A DNA stretch of 64,000 bases from Salinispora cortesiana (GTDB lineage Bacteria > Actinomycetota > Actinomycetes > Mycobacteriales > Micromonosporaceae). The translations under genes and the position numbers were made by a program. The notes beneath the pieces are model-generated. The model was not told the DNA's origin. It did no database searches and saw nothing but the letters and a program-made list of their open reading frames with translations. Position 1 is the first letter of the stretch, and each line of letters starts with the position of its first letter. Of the stretch, positions 44,972-53,501 are shown piece by piece. The DNA is taken from the NCBI RefSeq assembly GCF_000484695.1, contig NZ_AXVR01000006.1, positions 62,001-126,000 on the forward strand, written 5' to 3'.

Positions 44972-45625
44972 TCAGTGCCCGGTGCCACCCGCACCGCCGT
45001 GCCCGTCCTCCAGCTCTTCGAAGCCGGTGTGGCGCTCGATGATCGGCTCCGGGGGAGCGGCCGGGCTGAGCGGCACGGCGACCGGGGCCGCCGCCCGGAT
45101 CGTGGTGCCATCGAAGTCGAAGGTCACGAAGACGGCCTCACCGACGTGCAGCCGGCTGTTCAGGCCGATCAGCCGCAGCACCGTCGACGCCTCCGAGTTG
45201 AGCTGCACGTGGCTCAGCGGTGGCACCGTGATCCGGGCCGGTGCGCCAGCGGGAGGCTCGGTCTCGGTGGAGCTCGGGGACGAGCCCTCCCCGCGTGGGG
45301 CGTGGGGGTCGCTGAGGACGATGTCCCGGGCGTCCTCGGTGGTGACGGTCACCGTGACCTGGTTCGGCGAGTCGTTGTAGAGGACCACGTCCAGGTTCGC
45401 GTCGTCGCCGGCCTGGTAGCCGTCCACCCCCGGGTAGGCGATCAGCAGGCTACGTACGGCGAAGACGCCGCCTTCGGCCGCGACGTTGACGCCCTGCACC
45501 GACGGTACGGTTCCGGCGGTCTCGGCAACCTGGCCGGCGCTGCATCCGGAGAGCAGTAGCCCGCTCGTCGCCAACCCGGCCAGTAGCAGGGCCGACCGGC
45601 GGGAACCCCTGATCGAGCGCGTCAC
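44972..45625 (-). CDS. Lipoprotein, copper-chaperone-like fold possible
   Basis: 217 residues from GTG 45625, with AGGAGG six bases upstream (ATG 45643 is an alternative). Signal with lipobox LLLSGC (Cys28). The mature domain (VRSLLIAYPGVDGYQAGDDANLDVVLYNDSPNQVTV, then ITVPPLSHVQLNSEASTVLRLIGLNSRLHVGEAVFVTFDFDG) is a beta-sandwich of roughly the PCu(A)C/DUF461 type, but without an evident Met/His copper site. Function unknown. Downstream of UbiA on the same strand. Confidence 0.75.
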   Translation of the reverse strand: MTRSIRGSRRSALLLAGLATSGLLLSGCSAGQVAETAGTVPSVQGVNVAAEGGVFAVRSLLIAYPGVDGYQAGDDANLDVVLYNDSPNQVTVTVTTEDARDIVLSDPHAPRGEGSSPSSTETEPPAGAPARITVPPLSHVQLNSEASTVLRLIGLNSRLHVGEAVFVTFDFDGTTIRAAAPVAVPLSPAAPPEPIIERHTGFEELEDGHGGAGGTGH

Positions 45626-45762
45626 GTCGGTCCTCCTCGTCATGATCGGGCCCGGTCGTACGCCGGACACGGCGGCCATGCCCGTGCAGACCGCGCTCCA
45701 GGGTAGTTGGGGCTGATCCAGTTCCGCACGCCGACCCGGGGATGTCACCGCGGTGGGAGCGC

Positions 45763-46695
45763 TCAGATCAACGGTCCGCTGGTCACGAGGAGGAGTACAT
45801 CGATGATAGCGATTATCAAGACCGCTCGGAAGGCGGCCACCGACCGGGCCTTGGCGCGGTTGGTGACGCGTTCGAGGCACCAGAGTAGCGGTGGTATCAG
45901 GACGGCGGCGGTCACCGTGGCGATCCCGACCGGCGACGGTGGTCCGGGCGGCCCGAGGACCAGGGTGGCGGTCGCGGCGATCAGGAGCCCGAGGGCGGTG
46001 GCCCGGCTGCCACCCGCGCCGAGCCGGTGGGGTAGCCCGCGGACCCCGGTGCGGGCGTCGTCGTCGAGGTCGGGCAGCACGTTCGCGAAGTGCGCGCCCG
46101 CGCCGAGCAGAGCCGCGGCGGTGACCAGCCAGAGCGGTGGGGTTCCAGCGCCCGGCAGGGCCAGCACGACGAACGCCGGCAACGACCCGAAGGAGATCGC
46201 GTAGGGCAGGACCGACAGCGGCGAGGACTTCAGTGGCCAGTTGTAGAGCAGCGCGGAGATCAGCCCGGCCGTGGCCACGGCCGCGGCGGACCGGTTCGTC
46301 GTCAGCGCGAGCACCGGGGTGGCGAGCGCGGCCGCGGCAGCGGCCAGAGCGGTCGTGCGACGGCTGACCAGACCGGCGGCGACCGGCTTGTCGGGCCGCC
46401 CGACCACGGTGTCCCGCTTCGCGTCGAGCGCGTCGTTGGTCCAACCGACGGCGAGTTGGCTGGCGGCCACGGTGAGCACCACGGCGAGCACCACTGCCGG
46501 CGGGGCCCCGACGCCCCAGGCGAGCAGACCGGCCACGGTGGTGACCGCGGCTGCTGGCTCGGGATGACTCGCCCGGAGCAGGGCCACCACCGGCCGGGTG
46601 CGGGTCGCTCCCGAGCCGGCGCCGCCGGCTGTGGGCCCGGCTCGCTCTGGCCGGGTCAGCACCCGCGCGACACGCCGTAGCACTGAGGAGGTCAT
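45763..46695 (-). CDS. UbiA-family prenyltransferase
   Basis: 310 residues, 8-9 TM helices. The two aspartate-rich motifs that bind prenyl diphosphate through Mg are NDALDAKRDT and NVLPDLDDD. ATG 46695 is preferred. Divergent from the methyltransferase by 45 bp. With the neighbouring type III PKS it probably attaches a C10 or longer prenyl group to an aromatic polyketide; menaquinone synthesis (MenA) is less likely, since MenA has different neighbours. Confidence 0.85.
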   Translation of the reverse strand: MTSSVLRRVARVLTRPERAGPTAGGAGSGATRTRPVVALLRASHPEPAAAVTTVAGLLAWGVGAPPAVVLAVVLTVAASQLAVGWTNDALDAKRDTVVGRPDKPVAAGLVSRRTTALAAAAAALATPVLALTTNRSAAAVATAGLISALLYNWPLKSSPLSVLPYAISFGSLPAFVVLALPGAGTPPLWLVTAAALLGAGAHFANVLPDLDDDARTGVRGLPHRLGAGGSRATALGLLIAATATLVLGPPGPPSPVGIATVTAAVLIPPLLWCLERVTNRAKARSVAAFRAVLIIAIIDVLLLVTSGPLI

Positions 46696-46740
46696 GAGGG
46701 AAGTCTGGTCGTTACCGGGCAGTCGTGCCACGCTCGGTCC

Positions 46741-47511
46741 ATGCCAGACGCGCGCCGCACCCTGCCGCGCAATGATCCGCGCCAGTACGACGACCTGGCC
46801 GGAGAGTGGTGGCGACCGGACGGTGCATTCGCCATGTTGCACTGGCTGGCCGAGTCCCGGGCGGCACTGGTGCCGGCGGCGTCGCGTCCCGCCGCCCTCC
46901 TGGTCGACCTGGGCTGCGGCGCCGGGCTACTCGCCCCGCACCTCGCCGGCAAGGGCTATCGACATGTTGGGGTCGACCTCACCGGTTCGGCGCTGCGCCA
47001 AGCGGCCGGGCATGGCGTGACGGTGGTCAACGCCGATGCGACCGCCGTACCGCTCGCCTCCGGCTGCGCCGACGTGGTGGCCGCGGGTGAGCTGTTGGAG
47101 CACGTTCCCGACTGGCGAACGGTGGTGGCCGAGGCCTGCCGTCTCCTCCGCCCGGGCGGGTTGCTCGTCCTCGACACGCTCAACGACACCGCGCTGAGCC
47201 GGCTGCTCGCCGTCCACATCGGCGAGCGGCTACCCACGGTCCCGCGGGGGATCCACGACCCACGGTTGTTCGTGGATGCGCGCGCGTTGGCCGCCGAGTG
47301 TGCCCGGCACGGCGTTAACCTGCGGCTGCGCGGGATTCGACCGCAGCTGACTCGGGTGCTCGGCTGGCTGGCCCGGCGGGCGAGGGGCGCGGGCGGGGTG
47401 CCGCCACGCATCGTGCCGACCTGGTCAACGGCGGTGCTCTACCAGGGCTGGGGTCGGCGCGAGCGCGATCAGACGCAGACGGACGTATCCGAGGAGGGGA
47501 CGGTCGCATGA
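46741..47511 (+). CDS. Class I SAM-dependent methyltransferase, UbiG-like
   Basis: 256 residues. SAM-binding motif LLVDLGCGAGLLAPHLA (about residues 53-69), motif II AGELLEHVPDW, and LRPGGLLVLDTLN. The opening YDDLAGEWWRPDGAFAMLHWL is that of UbiG O-methyltransferases, so it probably methylates a hydroxyl on a phenol or quinol ring. Overlaps the next gene by 4 bp. Start ATG 46741 has no obvious Shine-Dalgarno. Confidence 0.85.
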   Translation: MPDARRTLPRNDPRQYDDLAGEWWRPDGAFAMLHWLAESRAALVPAASRPAALLVDLGCGAGLLAPHLAGKGYRHVGVDLTGSALRQAAGHGVTVVNADATAVPLASGCADVVAAGELLEHVPDWRTVVAEACRLLRPGGLLVLDTLNDTALSRLLAVHIGERLPTVPRGIHDPRLFVDARALAAECARHGVNLRLRGIRPQLTRVLGWLARRARGAGGVPPRIVPTWSTAVLYQGWGRRERDQTQTDVSEEGTVA

Positions 47512-48671
47512 CGCAGGCTGTGCAGGTGGCTCGCCGGTTGGCGCCGCGATTCGCCGCCCGGGCGGGCGACCACGACCGGGACGGCACCTTCCCGGACGAG
47601 GACTTCCGAGATCTCCGGGAGGCGGGCCTGTTCGGCCTGATGGTGCCGCGGGAGCTTGGCGGCCTGGGCGCCACCTTCGGGGAGTACGCGGCGGTCGCGA
47701 CCGAGCTGGCCCGGGGAAACGGCGCGACCGCGCTGGTGTTCAACATGCACGCCTCGGTCACCGGTGCGTTGGGCGCGGTGACCGAGGAGCTGGCCGAGAC
47801 GCTCGGCCTGCCGGACGAGGCGTTGGCGGCGCGGGACCGGCTGCTGCGTGCGGCGGCGGATGGCTCCTGGTATGCGGTGGCGATGAGCGAACGTGGGGCG
47901 GGGGCCCGGCTCTCGCGGCTCAGCACGGTGTACGAGCCGGTTGCCGGCGGCTGGCGGATCAAGGGGAGCAAGACCTTCTGCTCCGGTGCCGGCCACGCCG
48001 ACGGCTATCTCGTGGCCGCCCGTAGTGCGGCTGATCCTTCGGTGGTCTCCCAGTTTCTCGTGCCGGCGGGGGAAGGGCTGGCCGTAGAGGAGACCTGGGA
48101 CTCGTTGGGCATGCGGTCCACGTCCTCGCACGACCTGCACCTGGAGGTCACCGTGCCGGCAGACCGGCTACTCGGCGGGGTCGAGGGGCTGGCTCTGGTC
48201 GTCGCGCAGTTGATGCCGCACTGGCTGGTCGCGAGTTACGCCGCGGTCTACGTCGGGGTCGCGCGGGCCGCGATCGACGCCGCCGCCGAGCACCTGAACG
48301 CCCGTGACCTTGGCGGTCTGCCGGCGGTCCGGGCCCGGCTCGGTCGTGCCGACGCAGCGGTGGCCGCGGCGGACCTGGTGGTGGCGGAGGCCGCCCGGCG
48401 GGTGGACGAGGCGCCGGGTGACGCCGAGACGAACCGTTGGGTCTGGCGGGCGAAGTTGCTGGCGGGCACCACCGCGGCCGACGTGGCGGCCTCGGTGCTG
48501 GAGGCGGCCGGCACCGCGGCCACTCGTCGGGGGCATCCGCTGGAGCGGCTCTACCGGGATGCGCGCTGCGGTTCGCTGCACCCGGCCACGTCCGACGTCT
48601 GCGCGGACTGGCTCGGCATCGCCGTGCTCGGTGGCGACCCGGACCGCGACGGGTCGGCCCCTCGTTGGTGA
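47508..48671 (+). CDS. Acyl-CoA-dehydrogenase-fold flavoprotein, probable hydroxylase
   Basis: 387 residues, acyl-CoA dehydrogenase/group D monooxygenase fold: FGLMVPRELGGLGATF, AMSERGAG, and FCSGAGHADGYLV. Where dehydrogenases carry the catalytic Glu, the sequence reads RDARCGSLHPATSD, the pattern of flavin-dependent hydroxylases (HsaA/DszC-like). In this cluster it may hydroxylate the alkylresorcinol ring. It starts at ATG 47508, overlapping the methyltransferase stop, and ends 34 bp before the PKS. Confidence 0.82.
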   Translation: MTQAVQVARRLAPRFAARAGDHDRDGTFPDEDFRDLREAGLFGLMVPRELGGLGATFGEYAAVATELARGNGATALVFNMHASVTGALGAVTEELAETLGLPDEALAARDRLLRAAADGSWYAVAMSERGAGARLSRLSTVYEPVAGGWRIKGSKTFCSGAGHADGYLVAARSAADPSVVSQFLVPAGEGLAVEETWDSLGMRSTSSHDLHLEVTVPADRLLGGVEGLALVVAQLMPHWLVASYAAVYVGVARAAIDAAAEHLNARDLGGLPAVRARLGRADAAVAAADLVVAEAARRVDEAPGDAETNRWVWRAKLLAGTTAADVAASVLEAAGTAATRRGHPLERLYRDARCGSLHPATSDVCADWLGIAVLGGDPDRDGSAPRW

Positions 48672-48705
48672 ACGTGCTGGGAGATCAGAACGAAGGGTGG
48701 GCGTC

Positions 48706-49890
48706 ATGGCCGTGCCGGTGATCGTGGGGATCGGTACGGCGCATCCGCCGTCGGCCGACCAGGATGAGCTGTGGGAGGGTTTCTTCGCGCGGCACTTCTC
48801 CGGAACCACCCGGGCCCTGGCCCAACGGATCTTCGCCAACTCGGGGGTGAATCGCCGGCAGGCCGCGGTCAACCCGGTGCTGGAGGATGTCTCCGACTGG
48901 CCGACCGAGCGGCGGATGCGGCGCTATCAGGTGGAGGCTCTGCCACTGGGCAAGGAGGCGGTTGGGCGGGCGCTCACCGCCGCGGGGCTGTCCGCCGGGG
49001 ACATCGGGCTCTTCGTGGTCTGTTCCTGCACCGGCTACGCAACCCCGGGACTGGACATTCTTCTGGCCCGGGATCTCGGCATGGCGCCGGGCACGCAGCG
49101 GGTCTTCGTCGGTCACATGGGCTGCTATGCCGCACTGCCGGGGCTGGGCGTGGCGAGCGACTTCGTGACCGCCCGGGGCCGACCCGCCCTGCTGCTCTGC
49201 GCCGAGCTGACCAGCCTGCACATTCAGCCCTCCACCGCCCGGGTGGACACCCAGCAGATCGTCTCGCACGCGCTCTTCTCCGACGCCGCGGTGGCCGCCG
49301 TGGTCGTGCCCGGTGGCCCCGGGTACGCGGTGCGTGAGGTCGCCTCGGTGACTGACACCTCCACCGCTGATCACATGACCTGGGATGTCACCGACGTCGG
49401 GTTTCGGATGGGGCTGTCGCCGAAGGTGCCGCAGGTGCTCTCCACGCAGGTACGGGCGTTGGTGGACGGCCTGCTCGCCCGACACGGCACGCGTCGGTCG
49501 GAGGTGGACGGTTGGGCGGTGCACCCGGGCGGCCCCCGCATTCTCAATGTGGTGGAGCGGGAACTCGCCCTGCCGTCGGCGGCCCTGGCGGCGTCCCGGG
49601 AGACGCTGGCCGAGCACGGCAACTGTTCGTCGCCGACGGTGCTGCTGGTGCTGGATCGACTGCACCGGGCGGTTGCGCCGGCGGGACGGGTGGTGATGTT
49701 GGCTTTCGGCCCGGGCCTGACCCTGTATGCGGGCCTGCTCGAACGGTCAGCTGGCGAGGCGGGCCAGTTCGGGTTCGAGGTCGGCGGTGGAGCGGAGCTC
49801 GGGGAGTACCTTCCGCACCGTGCCGGAGCGGTCCACGAGCAGCGCGCTGGCCACGCCGGCCCGGGGCGGCAGGCGGAGGAAGGCACGTAA
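48706..49890 (+). CDS. Type III polyketide synthase
   Basis: Chalcone synthase-like, 394 residues. Catalytic Cys in GHMGCYAALPGL, His in WAVHPGGPRIL, Asn in EHGNCSSPTV; C-terminal GPGLTLYAGLLER. It should extend a fatty-acyl starter with malonyl units to alkylresorcinol or pyrone. ATG 48706 is chosen (GTG 48697 is an alternative). The family normally ends near LLER (about residue 348); here the frame runs on 46 residues to TAA 49890, overlapping the convergent gene's coding region by 144 bp. Confidence 0.92.
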   Translation: MAVPVIVGIGTAHPPSADQDELWEGFFARHFSGTTRALAQRIFANSGVNRRQAAVNPVLEDVSDWPTERRMRRYQVEALPLGKEAVGRALTAAGLSAGDIGLFVVCSCTGYATPGLDILLARDLGMAPGTQRVFVGHMGCYAALPGLGVASDFVTARGRPALLLCAELTSLHIQPSTARVDTQQIVSHALFSDAAVAAVVVPGGPGYAVREVASVTDTSTADHMTWDVTDVGFRMGLSPKVPQVLSTQVRALVDGLLARHGTRRSEVDGWAVHPGGPRILNVVERELALPSAALAASRETLAEHGNCSSPTVLLVLDRLHRAVAPAGRVVMLAFGPGLTLYAGLLERSAGEAGQFGFEVGGGAELGEYLPHRAGAVHEQRAGHAGPGRQAEEGT

Positions 49891-50421
49891 CCCGTCGGCC
49901 GGGTCGCCGAGCGGACGAAGGGCAGTGGCCGGGGCGGGGGGCGACTCCCGTACGACGGGGTCGGGGTTGATAGTGATCACGGTGACCCCGGGTGGCGCGA
50001 CGGCGACGGTGTTGGCCACCTCGGCCGGGCAGGCGCACGCGTCGGTGAGGAGGATCACGGCGGGCAACAGACTCCGCAGCGACACCGGTTTACCGTTGTC
50101 CACCAGGTCGAAAGCGGGCATGGTCCGCCCGATCAGGTTGGCGGGTGTGGCGGGGGTTGACGGGGTGGGGAGCGGTTGCGCCCAGATGGTCGCGCTCAGC
50201 CCGGCCAACACGGCGACCATGGCCATCAGGAGCGCCAGGAGCGCCGGCACGACCGATCCGGACGGGGTCGGCCGGTTCAGTTCCCGGCGGACCTGTTCGG
50301 CCTCGGCCGAGAGTTCGGCGGCGTTGTTCGGGACGGCCACCCGGCCCCATTCGGGCGGCAGGTCCGGCAGGTCGGAGTCGTCGTCTGCGGCGGGCCTGTC
50401 CATCGAACCCCCTGGATTCAT
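49747..50421 (-). CDS. TM-anchored thioredoxin-fold (TlpA-like) protein
   Basis: 224 residues. A cytoplasmic acidic tail, one TM helix (VVPALLALLMAMVAVLAGLSATIW), then an extracytoplasmic domain beginning MPAFDLVDNGKPVSLRSLL, with DACACPAEV in place of the WCxxC site and VASALLVDRSGTVRKVL near the end, as in AhpC/TSA-TlpA proteins. The CxC arrangement is unusual. Start ATG 50421 or 50403. Its last 144 bp overlap the PKS gene on the other strand. Confidence 0.78.
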   Translation of the reverse strand: MNPGGSMDRPAADDDSDLPDLPPEWGRVAVPNNAAELSAEAEQVRRELNRPTPSGSVVPALLALLMAMVAVLAGLSATIWAQPLPTPSTPATPANLIGRTMPAFDLVDNGKPVSLRSLLPAVILLTDACACPAEVANTVAVAPPGVTVITINPDPVVRESPPAPATALRPLGDPADGLRAFLRLPPRAGVASALLVDRSGTVRKVLPELRSTADLEPELARLAS

Positions 50422-50725
50422 GGCGAGCCTGCGGCGGGCTCTCGTTCAGCCTGCCGCACCGGGCCCGCTCCCGCCAGGCATGGGCGAGTGCCGGCGGTGC
50501 GGGCTACCATGAGTCGAGCGCATCGCCTTGGATCCCGGGTTCCGTCACCCAACCGTGGCGGCATATTGCCGTTACGGAGCGTGTTCATTGCTTCGGTCTG
50601 GCCGCCTGTCAAGCTGAAGAAATCCCTCTCACAGGGCCCCTGAGCTGCGCCAACAGTCAGGGCAGCGGTGAGACACCGGTGTCTGAGCGTGTTACCCTAG
50701 ACACAGCGAAAGGGGTTTCGAACCT
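50422..50725. other. Regulatory region upstream of carD
   Basis: 304 bp without a supported gene. The last 60 bp hold the carD promoter with repeated GTGTCT/AGACAC half-sites. The rest shows no strong structure. Confidence 0.55.
50671..50704 (+). promoter_or_regulatory. carD promoter with repeated operator half-sites
   Basis: AGACACCGGTGTCT (50671-50684) is a perfect 14-bp palindrome. A TACCCT -10 element (50693-50698) follows, then another AGACAC (50699-50704), so an inverted repeat GTGTCT/AGACAC encloses the -10. This looks like cooperative repressor binding. Confidence 0.5.
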
Positions 50726-51211
50726 ATGGTTTTCAGTGTCGGCGAGACCGTTGTTTACCCCCACCACGGGGCCGCACTCATCGAGGCAATCGAGACTCGG
50801 GTCATCAAGGGCGAGGAGAAGCAGTACCTCGTTCTCAGGGTCGCGCAGGGTGACCTCACGGTCCGGGTTCCCGCGGAGAATGCCGAGATCGTGGGTGTGC
50901 GCGAGGTGGTCGGCGAAGAGGGCCTCGGCAAGGTCTTTGACGTTCTCCGGGCTCCGCACACCGAGGAGCCGACCAACTGGTCACGGCGTTACAAGGCGAA
51001 TCTTGAGAAGTTGGCCTCCGGTAATCCGCTGAAGGTGGCCGAGGTCGTCCGCGACCTGTGGCGTCGGGAGCGGGAGCGGGGGCTCTCGGCAGGCGAAAAG
51101 CGCATGCTCGCCAAGGCCCGTGACATTCTCGTCGGTGAGGTCGCATTGGCCGAAAAGAGCACCAAGGACGAGGCGGAGACACTGCTCGACAAGGTGCTGA
51201 CCGAAGCCTGA
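50726..51211 (+). CDS. carD: CarD-family transcriptional regulator
   Basis: Binds RNA polymerase beta and stabilises open complexes, notably at rRNA promoters; essential in mycobacteria. 161 residues. RNAP-interaction domain [21 protein letters not shown], then [17 protein letters not shown] and the helical DNA-binding domain [13 protein letters not shown] with the Trp wedge. AAAGGGG precedes ATG 50726. It lies upstream of ispD-ispF, as in other actinobacteria. Confidence 0.97.
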   Translation: MVFSVGETVVYPHHGAALIEAIETRVIKGEEKQYLVLRVAQGDLTVRVPAENAEIVGVREVVGEEGLGKVFDVLRAPHTEEPTNWSRRYKANLEKLASGNPLKVAEVVRDLWRRERERGLSAGEKRMLAKARDILVGEVALAEKSTKDEAETLLDKVLTEA

Positions 51212-51267
51212 TCCGCACCCGATCGTCGTACCCGATCTGCCATGAGGAAATCACCGAGGACCGCGAC

Positions 51268-51963
51268 GTGACCGCGCAGCTTGATCCGCGCGGTGACGTC
51301 GCGGTCCTCGTGCCTGCGGCCGGTGCCGGCGTACGGCTGGGCCCCGGCCGGCCGAAGGCCCTTCGGCTGCTGGGTGGGGAGCCGCTACTGGTGCACGCGG
51401 TCCGTCGGCTCACCGCCGCTGCGTCGGTGCACACCGTGGTGGTGGCCGCCCCGGCGGCGGATCTCGTCGCGGTCCGCGAACTGTTGGCCCCGGTGGCGCC
51501 GGTCACCGTGGTGCCGGGCGGCGCGCAACGGCAGGTCTCGGTCGCCGCCGCGCTCGCCGCGGTCCCCGCCGGCCCGGAGGTCGTGCTGGTGCACGATGCG
51601 GCCCGAGCACTCACCCCGCCCGGGCTGGTCGAGTCGGTCGCCGCGGCGGTCCGCTCCGGTCACGACGCGGTGATCCCGGTGTTGCCGGTGGTCGACACCA
51701 TCAAGGAGGTCGGTGCCGGCGAACGTGTCCTCGGCACGGTCGATCGCTGCGCCCTGCGGGCGGTGCAGACGCCGCAGGGGTTCCGGCGGGCGGTGCTGAC
51801 CGCCGCGCACGCCGCCGCTACCGACCCGCTCACCGACGATGCCGGCCTGGTCGAGAAGCTCGGTGTGCCGGTGGTCTGCGTACCCGGCTCCGAGCACGCC
51901 CTGAAGATCACCCGCCCGTTCGACCTGGCGCTGGCCGAGCATCTGCTGACGGTCGGCTGCTGA
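51268..51963 (+). CDS. ispD: 2-C-methyl-D-erythritol 4-phosphate cytidylyltransferase
   Basis: MEP isoprenoid pathway. 231 residues. N-terminal nucleotide-binding [47 protein letters not shown], and C-terminal [15 protein letters not shown] start with GAGGA upstream. It supplies isoprenoid precursors also needed by the UbiA cluster upstream. Confidence 0.96.
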   Translation: MTAQLDPRGDVAVLVPAAGAGVRLGPGRPKALRLLGGEPLLVHAVRRLTAAASVHTVVVAAPAADLVAVRELLAPVAPVTVVPGGAQRQVSVAAALAAVPAGPEVVLVHDAARALTPPGLVESVAAAVRSGHDAVIPVLPVVDTIKEVGAGERVLGTVDRCALRAVQTPQGFRRAVLTAAHAAATDPLTDDAGLVEKLGVPVVCVPGSEHALKITRPFDLALAEHLLTVGC

Positions 51964-51967
51964 CGCG

Positions 51968-51982
51968 TACCCTCGGATGGTG
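51968..51982 (+). promoter_or_regulatory. TACCCT element ahead of ispF
   Basis: TACCCT (51968-51973) is 3 nt before ATG 51977 and 6 nt before the adjacent GTG 51980. The 6-nt spacing seen elsewhere favours GTG 51980 as the leaderless start. Confidence 0.35.
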
Positions 51983-52462
51983 ATCGTTCCGCGGGTTGCC
52001 ATCGGCGTTGACATGCACGCTTTCGAGTCCGGTCGGCCATGTTGGGTCGCCGGCCTGCACTGGCCCGGGCAGGACGGTCTGGCTGGGCACTCGGATGCGG
52101 ATGTCGCCGCCCACGCCGCGTGCAACGCGTTGCTCTCCGCCGCCGACCTCGGCGATCTCGGCGCCAACTTCGGGGTGGGGCAGCCGGAGTGGTCCGGTGC
52201 CTCCGGCGTGGCACTGCTTAGTGAGAGCGCCCGCCGGGTGCGGGCGGCCGGCTATACCGTCGGCAACGTGTCGGTGCAGGTGATCGGGAACCGCCCCAAG
52301 ATCGGGCCGCGTCGGGCCGAGGCGCAGCAGGTGCTCTCGGCGGCGGTGGGTGCCCCGGTGAGTGTCTCCGCCGCCACCACCGACGGGCTCGGCTTCCCCG
52401 GTCGGGATGAGGGCCTGACCGGCATCGCGGTGGCCTTGGTGTACGCGGCTCCGGCCGCCTAG
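51977..52462 (+). CDS. ispF: 2-C-methyl-D-erythritol 2,4-cyclodiphosphate synthase
   Basis: Cyclises CDP-ME 2-phosphate. 161 residues. Metal-binding DMHAF (Asp/His) and [11 protein letters not shown], then [17 protein letters not shown], and [13 protein letters not shown]. Starts 14 bp after ispD; ATG 51977 or the next codon GTG 51980. Confidence 0.96.
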   Translation: MVIVPRVAIGVDMHAFESGRPCWVAGLHWPGQDGLAGHSDADVAAHAACNALLSAADLGDLGANFGVGQPEWSGASGVALLSESARRVRAAGYTVGNVSVQVIGNRPKIGPRRAEAQQVLSAAVGAPVSVSAATTDGLGFPGRDEGLTGIAVALVYAAPAA

Positions 52463-52475
52463 GCTCGCAGCGATG
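52460..52475 (+). promoter_or_regulatory. Leaderless-type -10 element TAGGCT overlapping the ispF stop
   Basis: TAGGCT (52460-52465) includes the ispF stop codon TAG and lies 7 nt before ATG 52473. Confidence 0.5.
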
Positions 52476-53498
52476 TCCAGCGAACCCGCCTCTGACCGTT
52501 CCGCCGCCGACGGGTACCTGCAGCGAGCCCAGCTCCTCGCCGAGCTTGGCCGCTACGACGAGGCCGTGACCGAGCTGGGGTTCGCCCTCGCCCTTGATCC
52601 CGCCCACGCGGCGGTGTCGACCGAGCTCTCCCGGGTGCAGCTCGCGGCGGGGCGACCCGCGGAGGCGCTCACCGCCGCCGACGGCGCGCTGGCGGTCGCG
52701 GCGGACTCGATCCCCGCCCTGGTCGCACGGGGGATGGCTCTGGCTGATCTGGCCGAGCACGGGGAGGCGGCCCGGACCGCGGACCGGATTCTGGCGCTGG
52801 GACCGGCGGATGCGTACGCTCAGCGCAGCGGCGCGGCGATCCTGGCCGGTTCCCGTAATGGTCAGCCCGCGCTGAACGCGGCCTGGCGGGGGGTGGAGCT
52901 GGCCCCACAGGAGCCGGCGGGGCACCTGGTGCTCGGGTTGGTCGCGGCCAACCTGCAGCTGTATGACCTTGCTGAGCGGGCGTACACCGAAGCGCTACGG
53001 CTCGACCCGCAGCTCGCCGAGGCGCGGCACGACATCGGGGTGTTGCGGCTGGAGCAGCGCCGGTGGAGCGAGGCGCTGGAGCACCTCGCCGACGCGGCGG
53101 CGATCAGCCCTGGTCGGATCAACTCGGTGCGGACGATCTCGGCCGGCCTTCGTCAGCTCGTCGTGTTTGGTGCCGGTTGGTCCATGGTCGCCGCGGTGGT
53201 GATCGCCTGCTTCGCGGTGGGCAGCCCGGGGCTGTCCCGGGCCGTCGCGGCGGCGGCCGCCCTCGGTGGCGCGCTGATGGTGTGGCGGTACGCGGCGAAG
53301 CTGCCCGGGGTGGCCCGCACGATCCTGCCGGAGCTGCTGCGCTCCGACCGGCCCCTGGCGCTGGCCGGGTACGCGACTGCTGCGGCCCCGGTGCTGCTAC
53401 TGCTCTACACCCTCGTCGGCACGGTGTGGCCGCTGGTCCTGGCGATCGCGGTGGCGGCCTTCGCCGTCGTCACCGCGCTCGCCCGTCGGGTGCACTGA
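52473..53498 (+). CDS. TPR-repeat membrane protein
   Basis: 341 residues. About five tetratricopeptide repeats in the first 210 residues (for example AQLLAELGRYDEAVTELGFALALDPAHAAV, AERAYTEALRLDPQLAEARHDIGVL), then four TM helices at the C-terminus (VVFGAGWSMVAAVVIACFAVG to LAIAVAAFAVVTAL). It is probably a scaffold at the membrane. Function unknown. Its own promoter overlaps the ispF stop. Confidence 0.85.
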   Translation: MSSEPASDRSAADGYLQRAQLLAELGRYDEAVTELGFALALDPAHAAVSTELSRVQLAAGRPAEALTAADGALAVAADSIPALVARGMALADLAEHGEAARTADRILALGPADAYAQRSGAAILAGSRNGQPALNAAWRGVELAPQEPAGHLVLGLVAANLQLYDLAERAYTEALRLDPQLAEARHDIGVLRLEQRRWSEALEHLADAAAISPGRINSVRTISAGLRQLVVFGAGWSMVAAVVIACFAVGSPGLSRAVAAAAALGGALMVWRYAAKLPGVARTILPELLRSDRPLALAGYATAAAPVLLLLYTLVGTVWPLVLAIAVAAFAVVTALARRVH

Positions 53499-53501
53499 GG
53501 G

